Positions 17,550 to 32,500 of a stretch of 64,000 bases of DNA are shown here, one piece after another; position 1 is the first letter of the stretch, and every line of letters begins with the position of its first letter. Source of the stretch: Anisus vortex (lineage: Eukaryota; Mollusca; Gastropoda; Planorbidae); the NCBI GenBank assembly GCA_949126835.1, contig OX421508.1:17965098-18029097 (forward strand), written 5' to 3'. The notes below the pieces were generated by a model. That model ran no database searches, was not told where the DNA came from, and saw only the letters and a program-made list of their open reading frames with translations. Both the position numbers and the translations under genes were made by a program.

Positions 17550-20500
17550 CTGAAAAAACAGAAAGATGAGATGGAAAAATGTTAACGATGTTCATTGTCA
17601 CGAGTCTTATGCTTAACGTTCTTCATACATTCTGCATTCTGCGTCTCACCAACATTTTCATGCAACACTGTGTAAGGTAAACAGTTTTTTACTCCATATG
17701 GTCTGTATGTCTGTATGTCTGATGGAGGCATCGGGCAATCAATCATCAATAAGAGGAGGGGGGGTGATCTTTGGTAATACACACCACTGAAGCCAACTCA
17801 ACGCATTGGTCATCATAAATGTAAAACAAGTTACCACTGATCGAATCAGCAATCAGATAATATATATAAAGCAATACCAAAGCTAAAGTTCATACTTACC
17901 ATTGCAATTATTGCATGATTTTTTACAATATTTCAGGTTAAACGCTGGGTTGCTATCACAATAACCATGCTTTGCCCAGCTGGGGCAATCGGTCTTCAGA
18001 TCTTCACACTTGTCACTGGTACCGCCTGTAGAAAACAAACAACTTCTTTTATTGGTGTTATAGAGTACTTTCTGATAAAGGAATGTACAAATAAGGTTTT
18101 TATAAACTTATACAGAATCTAATAGGCTATTCTTTGGTTCCACTCTACGGAGAACTGACACATCACAAAACCACTGAGCAGTTCATTACAAATATCATTT
18201 CAAGTCTGATTGCTTAACTCTTTCTGCGTGTTGTTGACGACGATGATGATTTTCTGCTAAACACTGAAAATGTTCTTTTCTGGACTTGGAATGGGTTATA
18301 CCAGTTATACTGAACTAAAAGTAAAGTATCCCGTCGGACCAAATTGATCCATAGGGCCGGTGAAGCAGCGTTCAGCAGTTTCCGTGGCCACGGCATACTA
18401 GGTGATTGTGTGGCCAGCACTATGCACAGCCGCCTTTACTTTACCCCAACTAAGGTCAGGTACCCATCAGAGCTGGGTAGACTCAGGGATACCCTCAAAT
18501 CCTGGGAAAAAATCCTAGCCTGCACCAGGATTCGAACACAGGACCCTTGGATCGCCAGTCGAACGCGCTGCCGCTCGGCTACCTTGCCCCAATAAACTGA
18601 ACTAGTCAATCAAAAACTTGCATACCCTAATTATCCGTGGAATCGCCTTCTAAAGTAGGTCAGATGTACGGCCTATGTAAGGATAAGTAGTTCATGTGCG
18701 AGGCCCATTGGTGGACTAATAATTCACACTTTGTGGGTCATAGAGAATAAAGTAGGTCACGTGAGGTTAATGGAGGAATAAATATGTTACATGTGAAGCC
18801 CATGGAAAGATAAGTAGGTCATATGTGTGGTTCATTTATAAATAAGTAGGTTACACGCGTGGTTCACGGATGACTAAGTAGATACAAGTAAATTACGTTT
18901 TAATAAGTAGGGCATGTTTAAGGATCTTGGATAAAGAAGTAGGTCACATGTTTGGTCCACGGATGAATAAGCAGGTCATGCGTTTAGTTTATGGAGGAAT
19001 ATGTAGGTCACATGTGTAGCCCTTGGAGGAATAAGTAGGTCATATTTTGACCCATAGAGGAATATGAGAAAGTATTGTTACGTTTCTTTGTTTGTAACAT
19101 ACAGTTTCTAAAGTACCAACCTGTCCCTGAACCTTTTGATGATGGCGTCGTTGCCTCTGGCCGAACGCTGCCTCCCCCAGTGTTGGTGCACCCTGAGCAG
19201 GACTTGTAACAGTTCTTGTACATCCATCTAGGGTTAATCCTGCACTGGTCATGTATGGCCCAGCCCTCGCACTCCGCGTCTGACTTGTGCAGATTCCAAC
19301 AAGCAGCTTGTCAAATAAAGTATTCAAACAAAGTTGCAATATGTATTTCTTCATTGTGTACGTGTATTTGGAACAAGGAAAGTTCCACTTGTACCATGAG
19401 TCTAGTGATGCAGTGCTTAAAATTTTTATTTTTATTTTTTTGGCCACGGCAAACGAGGAGTATTGTGTGGTCCAATAGAGCCGCTTTTACTTTTCCCCAA
19501 CCATATGTCAAATACCCAACAGAGGTGGGTATATTCCCCAACCTTATATCAGGTACCCAACAGAGGTGGGTATATTCCCCAACCTTATATCAGGTACCCA
19601 ACAGAGGTGGGTATATTCCACAACCATATGTCAGGTACCCAACAGAGGTGGGTATATTCCCCAACCATATGTCAGGTACCCAACAGAGGTGGGTATATTC
19701 CCCAACCATATGTCAGGTACCCAACAGAGGTGGGTATATTCCCCAACCATATGTCAGGTACCCAACAGAGGTGGGTATATTCCCCAACCATATGTCAGGT
19801 ACCCAACAGAGGTGGGTATATTCCCCAACCATATGTCAGGTACCCAACAGAGGTGGGTATATTCCCCAACCATATGTCAGGTACCCAACAGTGGTGGGTA
19901 TATTCCCCAACCATATGTCAGGTACCCAACAGAGGTGGGTATATTCCCCAACCATATGTCAGGTACCCAACAGAGGTGGGTATATTCCCCAACCATATGT
20001 CAGGTACCCAACAGAGGTGGGTATATTCCCCAACCATATGTCAGGTACCCAACAGAGGTGGGTATATTCCCCAACCATATGTCAGGTACCCAACAGTGGT
20101 GGGTATATTCCCCAACCATATGTCAGGTACCCAACAGTGGTGGGTATATTCCCCAACCATATGTCAGGTACCCAACAGTGGTGGGTATATTCCCCAACCA
20201 TATGTCAGGTACCCAACAGAGGTGGGTATATTCCCCAACCATATATCAGGTACCCAACAGAGGTGGGTATATTCCCCAACCATATGTCAGGTACCCAACA
20301 GTGGTGGGTATATTCCCCAACCATATGTCAGGTACCCAACAGAGGTGGGTATATTCCCCAACCATATGTCAGGTACCCAACAGTGTTGGGTATATTCCCC
20401 AACCATATGTCAGGTACCCAACAGTGGTGGGTATATTCCCCAACCATATGTCAGGTACCCAACAGAGGTGGGTATATTCCCCAACCATATATCAGGTACC

Positions 20501-23500
20501 CAACAGAGGTGGGTATATTCCCCAACCATATATCAGGTACCCAACAGTGGTGGGTATATTCCCCAACCATATGTCAGGTACCCAACAGAGGTGGGTATAT
20601 TCCCCAACCATATGTCAGGTACCCAACAGTGGTGGGTATATTCCCCAACCATATGTCAGGTACCCAACAGTGGTGGGTATATTCCCCAACCATATGTCAG
20701 GTACCCAACAGTGGTGGGTATATTCCCCAACCATATGTCAGGTACCCAACAGTGGTGGGTATATTCCCCAACCATATATCAGGTACCCAACAGAGGTGGG
20801 TATATTCCCCAACCATATATCAGGTACCCAACAGAGGTGGGTATATTCCCCAACCATATATCAGGTACCCAACAGTGGTGGGTATATTCCCCAACCATAT
20901 GTCAGGTACCCAACAGAGGTGGGTATATTCCCCAACCATATGTCAGGTACCCAACAGTGGTGGGTATATTCCCCAACCATATGTCAGGTACCCAACAGAG
21001 GTGGGTATATTCCCCAGTCATATATCAGGTACCCAACAGAGGTGGGTATATTCCCCAACCATATATCAGGTACCCAACAGTGGTGGGTATATTCCCCAAC
21101 CATATGTCAGGTACCCAACAGAGGTGGGTATATTCCCCAACCATATATCAGGTACCCAACAGTGGTGGGTATATTCCCCAACCATATGTCAGGTACCCAA
21201 CAGAGGTGGGTATATTCCCCAACCATATGTCAGGTACCCAACAGTGGTGGGTATATTCCCCAACCATATGTCAGGTACCCAACAGAGGTGGGTATATTCC
21301 CCAACCATATATCAGGTACCCAACAGTGGTGGGTATATTCCCTAACCATATGTCAGGTACCCAACAGAGGTGGGTATATTCCCCAACCATATATCAGGTA
21401 CCCAACAGAGGTGGGTATATTCCCCAACCATATGTCAGGTACCCAACAGTGGTGGGTATGTAATGAAAAACAACGTTTTTAATTTAAAAAGGCATTTTTA
21501 TTTTCTAAAGGGACAAGAAAAAGTGTGTATAAATTTGGTACCAATTTGATTCATAGGGCAAGAGAAGTTGTATGCACAGATTCCTGTGGCCATAGAAAAC
21601 GGCGGTTGTGTGATCTTTACAATACCCAACCACTGTCAGGTAACCATTTGAACCGAGTAGACTCCAGGCCCAGAAACAAATTATAACCTTCACCAGGATT
21701 CGTACCCGGGACCTTTTGGTGCGCTAGACCATCGCACTGCCACCATTTGACTATTTGACTAGTGTAATTTGTAAACCTTGCCAATAAAAAAGAATTTTTT
21801 TTAATGCCAAACTCCTCTAGACGGGAGGGAAAGTTGGAGAAATTGTCATGTCTTGTACAGACGCGTCTAAACAGATGATTAATTAATTAATTAATTAATC
21901 ATGAAATGAGTCAATGTGTGAAATGGTTTATCCAGAGGTCATAAAGTCTAAGAGAGGACCCTGAATGAATGGATGGACTGTGTAGAAACTGACCTAGGTC
22001 AGCATGCTTGAGTCCATAGATGGGTGAAGACAGTTGCAAGTAGGTCTGGGTAGAAGCTAAATGACCTGGAAGTAGGTCTGGGTAGAAGCTAAATGACCTG
22101 GAAGTAGGTCTGGGTAGAAGCTAAATGACCTGGAAGTAGGTCTGGGTAGAAGCTAAATGACCTGGAAGTAGGTCTGGGTAGAAGCTAAATGACCTGGAAG
22201 TAGGTCTGGGTAGAAGCTAAATGACCTGGAAGTAGGTCTGGGTAGAAGCTAAATGACCTGGAAGTAGGTCTGGGTAGAAGCTAAATGACCTGGAAGTAGG
22301 TCTGGGTAGAAGCTAAATGACCTGGAAGTAGGTCTGGGTAGAAGCTAAATGACCTGCAAGTAGGTCTGGGTAGAAGCTAAATGACCTGCAAGTAGGTCTG
22401 GGTAGAAGCTAAATGACCTGGAGTAAAACAAAAGGGCCACAATGAGCCATTATTTTATTTCATGTCTGCCGAAAGTAATCATTATTTACCTGGCACAGTG
22501 CTTGCTGTTGTTACAGTGACTGGTTTTGGTGTCGCTGACGTCTGCCTGCCTTTGTCCGTGATGCTGGGCACGACCGTGGAAGTGTGGTTGGTCTTGCCGT
22601 CACACAGACCGCGGCCACAGGTCTTGGCACAGTGCTTGCCCATCCCGGCGAAGTTATGGATGCACTCGAGGTCTCTGGCCCAGGCCTCGCACTGGTCATC
22701 GTCAAACAAATTCTTGCATGTGCCTGTCACAATGACCCGGAAATAGATTAGTGTCGCGTTCTTTTAGACTAAACATAGGTTTTATTTATTTAAGTGGAAG
22801 AAGGTATGTCCATATAAACAAATTTAATTATTGAGGGGATATGGACAAAACCTTATTGTTAATATTATTCTGAAGTTTATACTCGCATTTATATACTTCC
22901 ATTTCGTCACCCTCTCTTACAAAGTTTCCGCCTACACTAGCCTATATAATAAATAGGCTACAAATTTCCACTGATTTTTTTTAACAGTGTAGGCCTCGTC
23001 TATAATGGAAGGCTATAACCAAAATTAGGTTCTAATGTTCCAAAATAGCAAATTGGGACGAAATATATTGTTACATTTCTATTGTTTATATATCATGATA
23101 GTTTGACCTAGTATTCGAATATTTCTTCTTCTTTCTGTGACCCGTTTTTTTGCTTTCGTATCCTGATACCGGGAGGACACCCTCATTTGAGAAAGATTGG
23201 TTTAAAAAAATACAAAGAGGGATGTTGTAATCCCACTTGCAGTCTCCTCCCTTATCATAACGCCCTTGAGTGTCCGATTATTTCTTTTTTTTTGGCAGGT
23301 TTTCTGTTATCTTATACATTACAGACGCTCCTTCTATAAAGAAGATTATTGCGTCATTTTTACAGAACACGTGCCTATTGCAAACAATCTGGTTGGTCAT
23401 TTCTATTTAGGTACCAATGATGGAGTTTGGGACTTAAATTGTTTCTCGCATGTGAAACAACAAGATAAGCTTTGCTATTAGAGGAGGAGAAAATTAGGTC

Positions 23501-26500
23501 GATGTTAAATGCTTCAATCCTTTAGAAGGGGTGTGAAAAACATTCTATGGGATAAAATTCAGATCAATAATCTAAATCAAAGACTATAATAAGATGGACC
23601 GCTTGCTTTCATATTTCTGCTATTTGAAAACATGAAAACTCTGTTTCGGAATTTCCGACTGTATCCGGTCCTCTAGACCAGGGATCGGCAACCTTTTGAC
23701 AATAATGTGGCCAAAGTAGGATTTGTAATTCATTCAACGTGCCAACAGCCTGAAAGTTATCCTACTCTAGAACTCAGTTTCTTGTAGTAGAGACTAGAGA
23801 ATTGAATTGCATTGTTGTGGGGTCTTCTGCGTGCCATTCAAAATAGCTCTGCGTGCCAATTGTGGCGCGCATGCCTTAGGTTACCGACATCTGCTCTAGA
23901 CTTCCGGTTTAGTAATTCGAAATGATTTTCTCAATGGAAAATTAGGATTAAAATTGAATGTTGTATACAGCGGAAGTCTTTAGGAGTCATTTAGAACAAC
24001 GTCATTTGCTGCGCACGGGAAAAAAAACACTTAAGTTCTAAAAAAGCTGTCCATCTTATTATATAGTCTTTGTCTAAATCAAATGCTTTGATACTAATTA
24101 ATTCTTTAAATAATATGTGAAATAACAAATGGTGTGGCTTAATTAGACTCCATGTCTATCTATCCAGACTTCTATGAGCCAATTACAATACTGGCTCAGG
24201 TCTTAGATCCCGAGTTAGCCAACAGCGGGGAGGGGGGATGTGACAGTTAACAGAGAGATACATACCTGACCTTACCTTAACAATTCATAAGAATAAAAAA
24301 GTGGCCAATATTTCAAAAACAGTAAAGTAGATACCATAAAGGATATAATTGCAGATAACTGCCACATAACAAATAAATTGTCTATAAATATGGAACAAAA
24401 TGTGTATTTTGTTTTTCTTGTTAAAAGTTATAAAACCTTGATGCTTTATCTCAAGCATGAATGAAATACCGGTAGTCGACTACACATCTCAAGCATGTAT
24501 AAAATACTGGTAGTCGAATACACATCTCAAGCATTTATGAAATACTGGTAGTCGAATACACATCTCAAGCATTTATGAAATACCGGTAGTCGAATACACA
24601 TCTCAAGCATTTATGAAATACTGGTAGTCGAATACACATCTCAAGCCATTTATGAAATACCAGTAGTCGAATACACACCTCAAGCATTTATGAAATACTG
24701 GTAGTCGAATACACATCTCAAGCATTTATGAAATACCGGTAGTCAAATACACATCTCAAGCATTTATGAAATACTGGTAGTCGAATACAGATCTCAAGCA
24801 TGTATGAAATACCGGTAGTCGAATACACATCTCAAGCATGTATAAAATACCGGTAGTCGAATACACATCTCAAGCATGTATGAAATACCGGTAGTCGAAT
24901 ACACATCTCAAGCATGTATGAAATACTGGTAGTCGAATACACATCTCAAGCATGTATGAAATACCGGTAGTCGAATACACATCTCAAGCATGTATGAAAT
25001 ACCGGTAGTCGGCTACACAAGCTGAGCTTACCGTCTTCACATTTCTGGCATGCCTTCCTGCAGTCTTTAATCATTGTTCTTGGGTTGGTATTACAATCCC
25101 CTAGTGCGGCCCACACTGGACAGTCTTTATGTTTATCTTCACAGATGACTGGAATATGTGGGAATAGAAATAATTTGGACATTAGCTCATGTAGGCAACA
25201 GGAGAGTTCAGCAAGCTGAGAGACGGTTTAGCAGGAGTGGGTGAATGGATGGTTGGACAAGTGAGTGTGTGGGTGCATAACTGGCTGAATGAATGTGTGG
25301 ATCGATTAATTAGTACATGGATAAATGAATGTGTAGATGTGTGGATCGATTAATTAGTACATGGATAAATGAGTGTGTGGATGGGTGGATCGATTGATTA
25401 GTACATGGATAAATGAGTGTGTGGATGGATGGGTGGATCGATTGATTAGTACATGGATAAATGAGTGTGTGGATGGATGGGTGGATCGATTGATTAGTAC
25501 ATGGATAAATGAGTGTGTGGATGGGTGGATCGATTGATTAGTACATGGATAAATGAGTGTGTGGATGTATGGGTGGATCGACTGATTAGTACATGGATAA
25601 ATGAGTGTGTGGCTGGGTGGATCGATTGATTAGTACATGGATAAATGAGTGTGTGGATGGGTGGATCGATTGATTAGTACATGGATAAATGAGTGTGTGG
25701 CTGGGTGGATCGATTGATTAGTACATGGATAAATGAGTGTGTGGCTGGGTGGATCGACTGATTAGTACATGGATAAATGAGTGTGTGGCTGGGTGGATCG
25801 ATTGATTAGTACATGGATAAATGAGTGTGTGGATGGATGGGTGGATCGATTGATTAGTACATGGATAAATGAGTGTGTGGATGGATGGGTGGATCGATTG
25901 ATTAGTACATGGATAAATGAGTGTGTGGCTGGGTGGATCGATTGATTAGTACATGGATAAATGAGTGTGTGGATGGATGGGTGGATCGATTGATTAGTAC
26001 ATGGATAAATGAGTGTGTGGATGGATGGATCGATTGATTAATACATGGATAAATGAGTGTGTGGATGGATGGGTGGATCGATTGATTAGTACATGGATAA
26101 ATGAGTGTGTGGATGGATGGGTGGATCGATTGATTAGTACATGGATAAATGAGTGTGTGGATGGATGGATGGATTGATTAGTACAAGGATAAATGAGTGT
26201 GTGGATGGATGGGTGGATCGATTGATTAGTACATGGATAAATGAGTGTGTGGATGGATGGGTGGATCGATTGATTAGTACATGGATAAATGAGTGTGTGG
26301 ATGGATGGATCGATTGATTAGTACATGGATAAAAGAGTGTGTGGATGGGTGGATCGATTGATTAGTACATGGATAAATGAGTGTGTGGATGGATGGATGG
26401 ATTGATTAGTACATGGATAAATGAGTGTGTGGATGGATGGGTGGATCGATTGATTAGTACATGGATAAATGAGTGTGTGGATGGTTGGATCGATTGATTA

Positions 26501-29500
26501 GTACATGGATAAAAGAGTGTGTGGATGGGTGGGTGACTGAAAAGGTTGATAGGTGGAAAGATGGATGTAGGGTAGATAAATAAAGAGGTAAGTGAAAGAA
26601 TGGATGGATGAAGGGGGAGTTGTGTGGGGAGAGCTTGGTGAGTGTGTAGGGGAGTCGATGGATGACCGACTGGATAGGTTGATTGAAGTATAGATGAATA
26701 TGTATGCAGGGGAATATATCCAAATATAAAAAAGAAAACATAGTACTATATAATTTTTAAGGGAGGAAAATTCATATTTGGATAAATAATATAATTTATA
26801 TAATGCTATTTACCCACAAGCTTTTAGATTACAATAAATGGCTAATACATGTACATGTAATTAGAATATTTGGACAAGGGGAGCAACCGATATAATACTT
26901 TCTATATAAACTTTAAGAAGGTTGTTTCCCTTTTCATAACACAGCGTTGAATGGTGGTTATGCGTCTGCTGTGTGAAATGTGCTGTATGAAGTATAAAAA
27001 CATATTCTAAACAGGTATCCGAAAAAAAATAATTTTGGCCCTCGGGTATGGAATGGGCTACCTGAGCTAATCCGGATACCAAACAACTTAGCGTCATAAA
27101 AAAACAAACACAATTAAAATGCAAGAGAAAGCGAAAACAAAGGTTAGGCTACTTGTAACTTTTAATAATGTTACGTGTCTGCAACTATAACATAAGATCA
27201 GACACAATTAAATCCCGCCTTAAAGCACTTAATCAAGCGTAGACTTGGTCGGGTAAATTTTCTTTTTGCTTTCGCAAACCTTTTTTTTTAAACTTGTGGT
27301 GATGCAACAATTCTTTCCTTTCTTGATTTGGTTCGCAAATCAAAATGCTGTTCACGTTGATCCTCCCCACCCCCCACCCCCTTCCTCTCTCTCTTCCTCG
27401 GCCATTTCATCCAACCATAAAAAAAAAACTCCAAGGAAAAGGGGTGGGGGGGGGGGCTACACTTGTAGTAGAATGTTAGACTGTGAAGCATAGACTTCAC
27501 GTGCTCTACGTGTGTCCAAACTTCAAACTATTAGGCCTACCCATAGTCTAGATCTAGATGCGGAGAAGCGATTGGAAATATTGAATCTCTTTCCCCTATT
27601 AAATAAGCCTACCGTGACGTCACATCGTTGTCATCATTTTCGTACAATTAATAACCGAGGACGTCACATCTACGTCATAAATAAATGAAGAAATGGTTTT
27701 AAAAAAGTATGCAAAGTCAGCAAATATTTATATTAAAAACCTGCCGGTAGTTAAAGGAAATAACAAAATTCTTTTTCTGCAGCTAAACCAATAACTTTAA
27801 TATAAGTAGCCTATGACTAAAAAGAGAGAAAAAGCGTGATGTGTTTGTTTGTAGAAGTAGGTAAGAAGAGGGGCGGGAGTAGGTAGCACATGCTGACTGC
27901 TGTCCAGTATTGAGGGAGGTAATTAGTATGCTAATTAGGTAGAATAGACCTTGGCGACACCCCGCTGGGTTACTTTCTCCTTTACATCTGGAAGACATTT
28001 TTTAAAGCTTCCGTGTCAATTGGTGTGGAGTTGTCCGCCCGTCCGCCCTTCCCGAGCGAAAACAAGGTAACACATACAAACTAATCACTGGCCTCAGCAT
28101 GGGGCAGGTTTATATAAAAACCTTTTCCGGTGGGCTCTAAGGAGAAAGGTGGGGGGGGGGGGGGAGGACGAACGCACATTATTTTCTTAATTAAAACTTG
28201 TAGTAACAAATTGCGTTTAAAAAACACATGGGCATATGCGCCAATACTTGCAGGCCTACAGAGACCCACACATACACATAGTCTATTATTACACAGTCAC
28301 ACGTATGCTACACATGGATAAAGATACAGGCCTATGGACACAGCAACACACACACAGAGACACACACACGCTATCAGTTCTGTCTGGCCTGGCAAAAACT
28401 TGTTCTATATTTTTTGTTACCTTGTTACGCTTCACTTCCTCCACGACCACTTGACCGTGACAGAACCTCATCCTACACACACCCCTCCCACCATTCTTTC
28501 CTCACATCTCCTCCCCTCCCCTCTATTTACACACCCTTACAAAAAAAGAGGAGGTGGAAAGAAAAAAAAGATGAAGAAACAATCTCAAAGGATGTACAGG
28601 GCAGGTAGTTTTATGAGGAGAGACGAGAGAGAGAGAGAGAGAGAGAGTTAGAGAGAGACAGAGAGTGAGAGAGAGAGAGAGAGAGAGTTAGAGAGTGAGA
28701 GAGAGAGAGAGAGAGTGAGAGAGAGAGTGAGAGAGAGAGAGTTAGAGAGAGAGAGAGAGAGAGACAGAGAGTTAGAGAGAGAGAGAGAGAGAGAGAGTTA
28801 GAGAGAGAGAGAGAGTTAGAGAGTGAGAGAGAGAGAGAGTGAGAGAGAGAGAGAGAGAGAGAGTGAGAGAGAGAGAGAGAGAGATTGCTTTGTGTTTTTG
28901 GTACTATCTGGGTTTAAGGTCTTTGTAACATTTGTTAGGACTATATATAGATATATACTTCCAACCTAGTAAAATCAGTTTTTTTATTGCATAATGTATC
29001 GTGCCACTGGGCATAATGTATCGTGCCACTGGGCATAATGTATCGTGCCACTGGGCATAATGTATCGTGCCACTGGGCATAATGTATCGTGCCACTGGGC
29101 TCACTGTTTAAGCCAGGTTTTCTACACAACGCCCCCCCCCCCCATTCTCAGCTTTATTTCATGACAAGTGGAATGAGTTGGGGGCGGGGGGGGGGGGGGG
29201 GGAAGGGCAAGTGGTGAAGCAATGTTCGCCAATTTCTTTGGTAACGACATACAATTGATAAGAGGAGGGAGGGGAGATTGTGTGGTCAGGGCAAATGCTT
29301 ATCTAGACTTGTCTTTCTTGGCGCATCCATCTCCTACCAATCAGAGCTGTGTAGTAGCAACAAGGGAAACTGGGGTTCATCAATATCCGTAGTCACGGCG
29401 GAGTGTGGCCAACACAAGAACCTTCCGCCTTTACATTTTCAATAACAAATGTCAGGAACTCACCAGATCTGGTTAAAAAGGCCCTCATAAAGAGGTTTAC

Positions 29501-32500
29501 AGGCCTACCTGATACGCCAAGTTAAAACAACGTTCACAAGTTTATGAAGGCACTGCACACAAGTTAATGTGTGGCCAACACAACGCCCAGCAGAATTACT
29601 TATCCCCAATTACTGCCACGTACCCATCAGAGCTGGGTACACTCAATGGAACATTCCAGTCCCGGGAATAAACCCTAGCTTTACCATTATTGGAACTCGG
29701 CACCTTCACAATGCTATACCAGCGCGCTACCACTCGGCACCGTGCTCGAAATGACTATTGTATTATTTGTAGACCTATCAGAGCTGTGTAGACTAAGCTA
29801 GACAAAACAGACCCGCGAATTAATATTAGGCTTCATCGGGATTCGAACTCAAGAACTTCGGTGCAGTTAGGCCACCCTGGTACTCACTTATTTCTTCCTC
29901 AACGCCCTTCTTCGTGCTCACAAGGTCCACCTCACTCATCAGGCACATGGCACAAGAGCGTCTGCAGTTGTCATACATCCACCTGGCGTTGACCGTACAC
30001 TCCCCGATCTTGGCCCAGTCATCGCACTTGTAGGGATCCTTGTTGACGTTGCTGCAGTTGACTGGGGATAGATTGATAGGTTGATATGTTGATAGGTTGA
30101 TGGGATAATAGATTGATAGATTGATAGATTGATAGATTGATAGATTGATAGATTGATAGATTGATAGATTGATAGATTGATAGATTGATAGATTGATAGA
30201 TTGATAGATTGATAGATTGATAGATTGATAGATTGATAGATTGACAGATTGATAGATTGATAGATTGATAGATTGATAGATTGATTGATAGATTGATAGA
30301 TTGATAGATTGATAGATTGATAGATTGATAGATTGATAGATTGATAGATTGATAGATTGATAGATTGATAGATTGATTGATAGATTGATAGATTGATAGG
30401 TTGATAGATTGATAGGTTGATAGATTGATAGATTGATAGATTGATAGATTGATAGATTTGTAGATTGATCTATTGACAGATACACATATTGACAGATTGG
30501 TGAATAGAACGATCGGGGGGTAGATGGACGCTGGTTAGATGATGGATAGATGATGGATAGAAGGATATAGATAGATTAGATAATTAGTTAAATAGAATTA
30601 ATGGGTTGTGCAGGTAGTACAATGCACAGGCACTCATTGGGGTGGGGTGGGGGGGGGCATCCTTCCATGAAAGGTCAATGTGTTCCCATTAGACTTAGAA
30701 TGGAAGGCTCCCACCATCATAGCCCTGCTCAAATTCCCACAGAAACCTTTTTAGGTCACAGCTTCCTCCAACAACTTATCTCCGTTTTTTTTTCCCTTTA
30801 AAAAGTCACATAGGGCGTCACAGTGCATAAATCGTAAATAGGACATAAATAATACATATGACAAAAATCATACATAGGACTATAGCACACATATGAAACA
30901 AGAATCTTTAGTGTAGTTTTGATCCCAAATGCCGCCACTGTGGGTGGGAAAGACAGAGGAGGGGGAGTAGACAGTGATCATAGGCCTATTTCCTACTTCG
31001 TATTGTCAGCCTTCTTGTCAATTTATTGACAGGACGAAACTTGGGCACCCACTCCCCGTTGATCCGTTCCGAGCTCGCACCATGAGCTAAACTTAATAGA
31101 TAATATTACGGGATTTTAAGGGATGAGCAGCCACAGCTCTCAAGTACAATGAAGAGAAGATGTTACGGTTGCCATCCAGGCAACAAATTGAATTTTATTA
31201 CGTCAAACGAGTAAAACAGGGACATCCGTGTATAAAGTGTGCACGTGTAGTTGCCCACCATGAGGCATATGTAGTTGCCCACCATGAGGCATATGTAGTT
31301 GCCCACCATGAGGCATATGTAGTTGCCCACCATGAGGCATATGTAGTTGCCCACCATGAGACATATGTAGTTGCCCACCATGAGACATATGTAGTTGCCC
31401 ACCATGAGACATATGTAGTTGCCCACCATGAGACATATGTAGTTGCCCACCATGAGACATATGTAGTTGCCCACCATGAGGCATATGTAGTTGCCCACCA
31501 TGAGACATATGTAGTTGCCCACCATGAGACATATGTAGTTGCCCACCATGAGACATATGTAGTTGCCCACCATCAGACATATGTAGTTGCCCACCATGAG
31601 GCATATGTAGTTGCCCACCATGAGGCATATGTAGTTGCCCACGAGGCCTTTGACTAGGTCATGCTGAACGCTGGCATCCCAATTTTAAGACCATATTTAT
31701 ATTAGTTCCCCTTTCACCCCCTCACACATCACTATTCCTTTTTTTTTGTTGGAAATATTTTTCTAGAGACATTGCGAATGTCTACACCTTCCACCCACCC
31801 CATCTCCCCCCGAAGGTAAAAAAATAATTTCTATGGGCGCCCCATGGCGGCTGACCACTTTAGACAAACATACCACCCCGTGCGCCCTCCCCTCCCCCCC
31901 CCCCCCCCACCTTTATATCATTGAGTACATTCTCCCCATCCTCCAACTCTCAAACAGCCATACACACGCTAATGAATTCAAATCGTTTTTTTTTTCCTCT
32001 TTTTAAACGGGGGCGCGGTCGTTTCCGCCGGATGTCGTTACGTCATGACCTACCTTCGGGCCGCGTGGAGGGGTCTCCACACAAACCACATGTGGCCGGG
32101 CAGTTCCTCTTCATCCAGGCCGAATTGGTCAAACAGTCTCCCCTCTCCTTCCATACCAAACACTTGTTGGTCGCATAGAAATCTTTGCATGTTTCTGGGG
32201 TTACGTAAAAAAAGGGAAAATTAGGTCTATGTATAAAAATAAAAGATAAAAAACGTAAAGTAATAGTGTACGCATTAAGGCGGAGGTCACAAACTCGTAT
32301 GTAGGCATGTGCCAATTTAGAACTTAATAGATGGGGCCGCACCCCTCCCCCTCATCCCAATAGCCCGACCCTTGTAAACAAAAACAACTGTTCATCTTAA
32401 CTCATTTTACTACTTATCACTAATAAAAGGTAGATACATATATAAAATGAACATTACAATTTGATGTGTATCATTTCTAACTGAATTGATGTGTATCCGT

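Noticed and set aside
19216..21482. Three overlapping open frames of 638-709 codons that look like a repeat protein
   Set aside because: They are produced by a stop-free 41-bp SINE-derived repeat in all three frames, antisense to and inside an intron of the protease gene, with no codon bias or signal.
22030..22425. Regularly spaced identical units resembling a CRISPR array
   Set aside because: Units are directly contiguous with no unique spacers, and the window is eukaryotic. The same applies to the 24-, 38-, 44- and 49-bp arrays.
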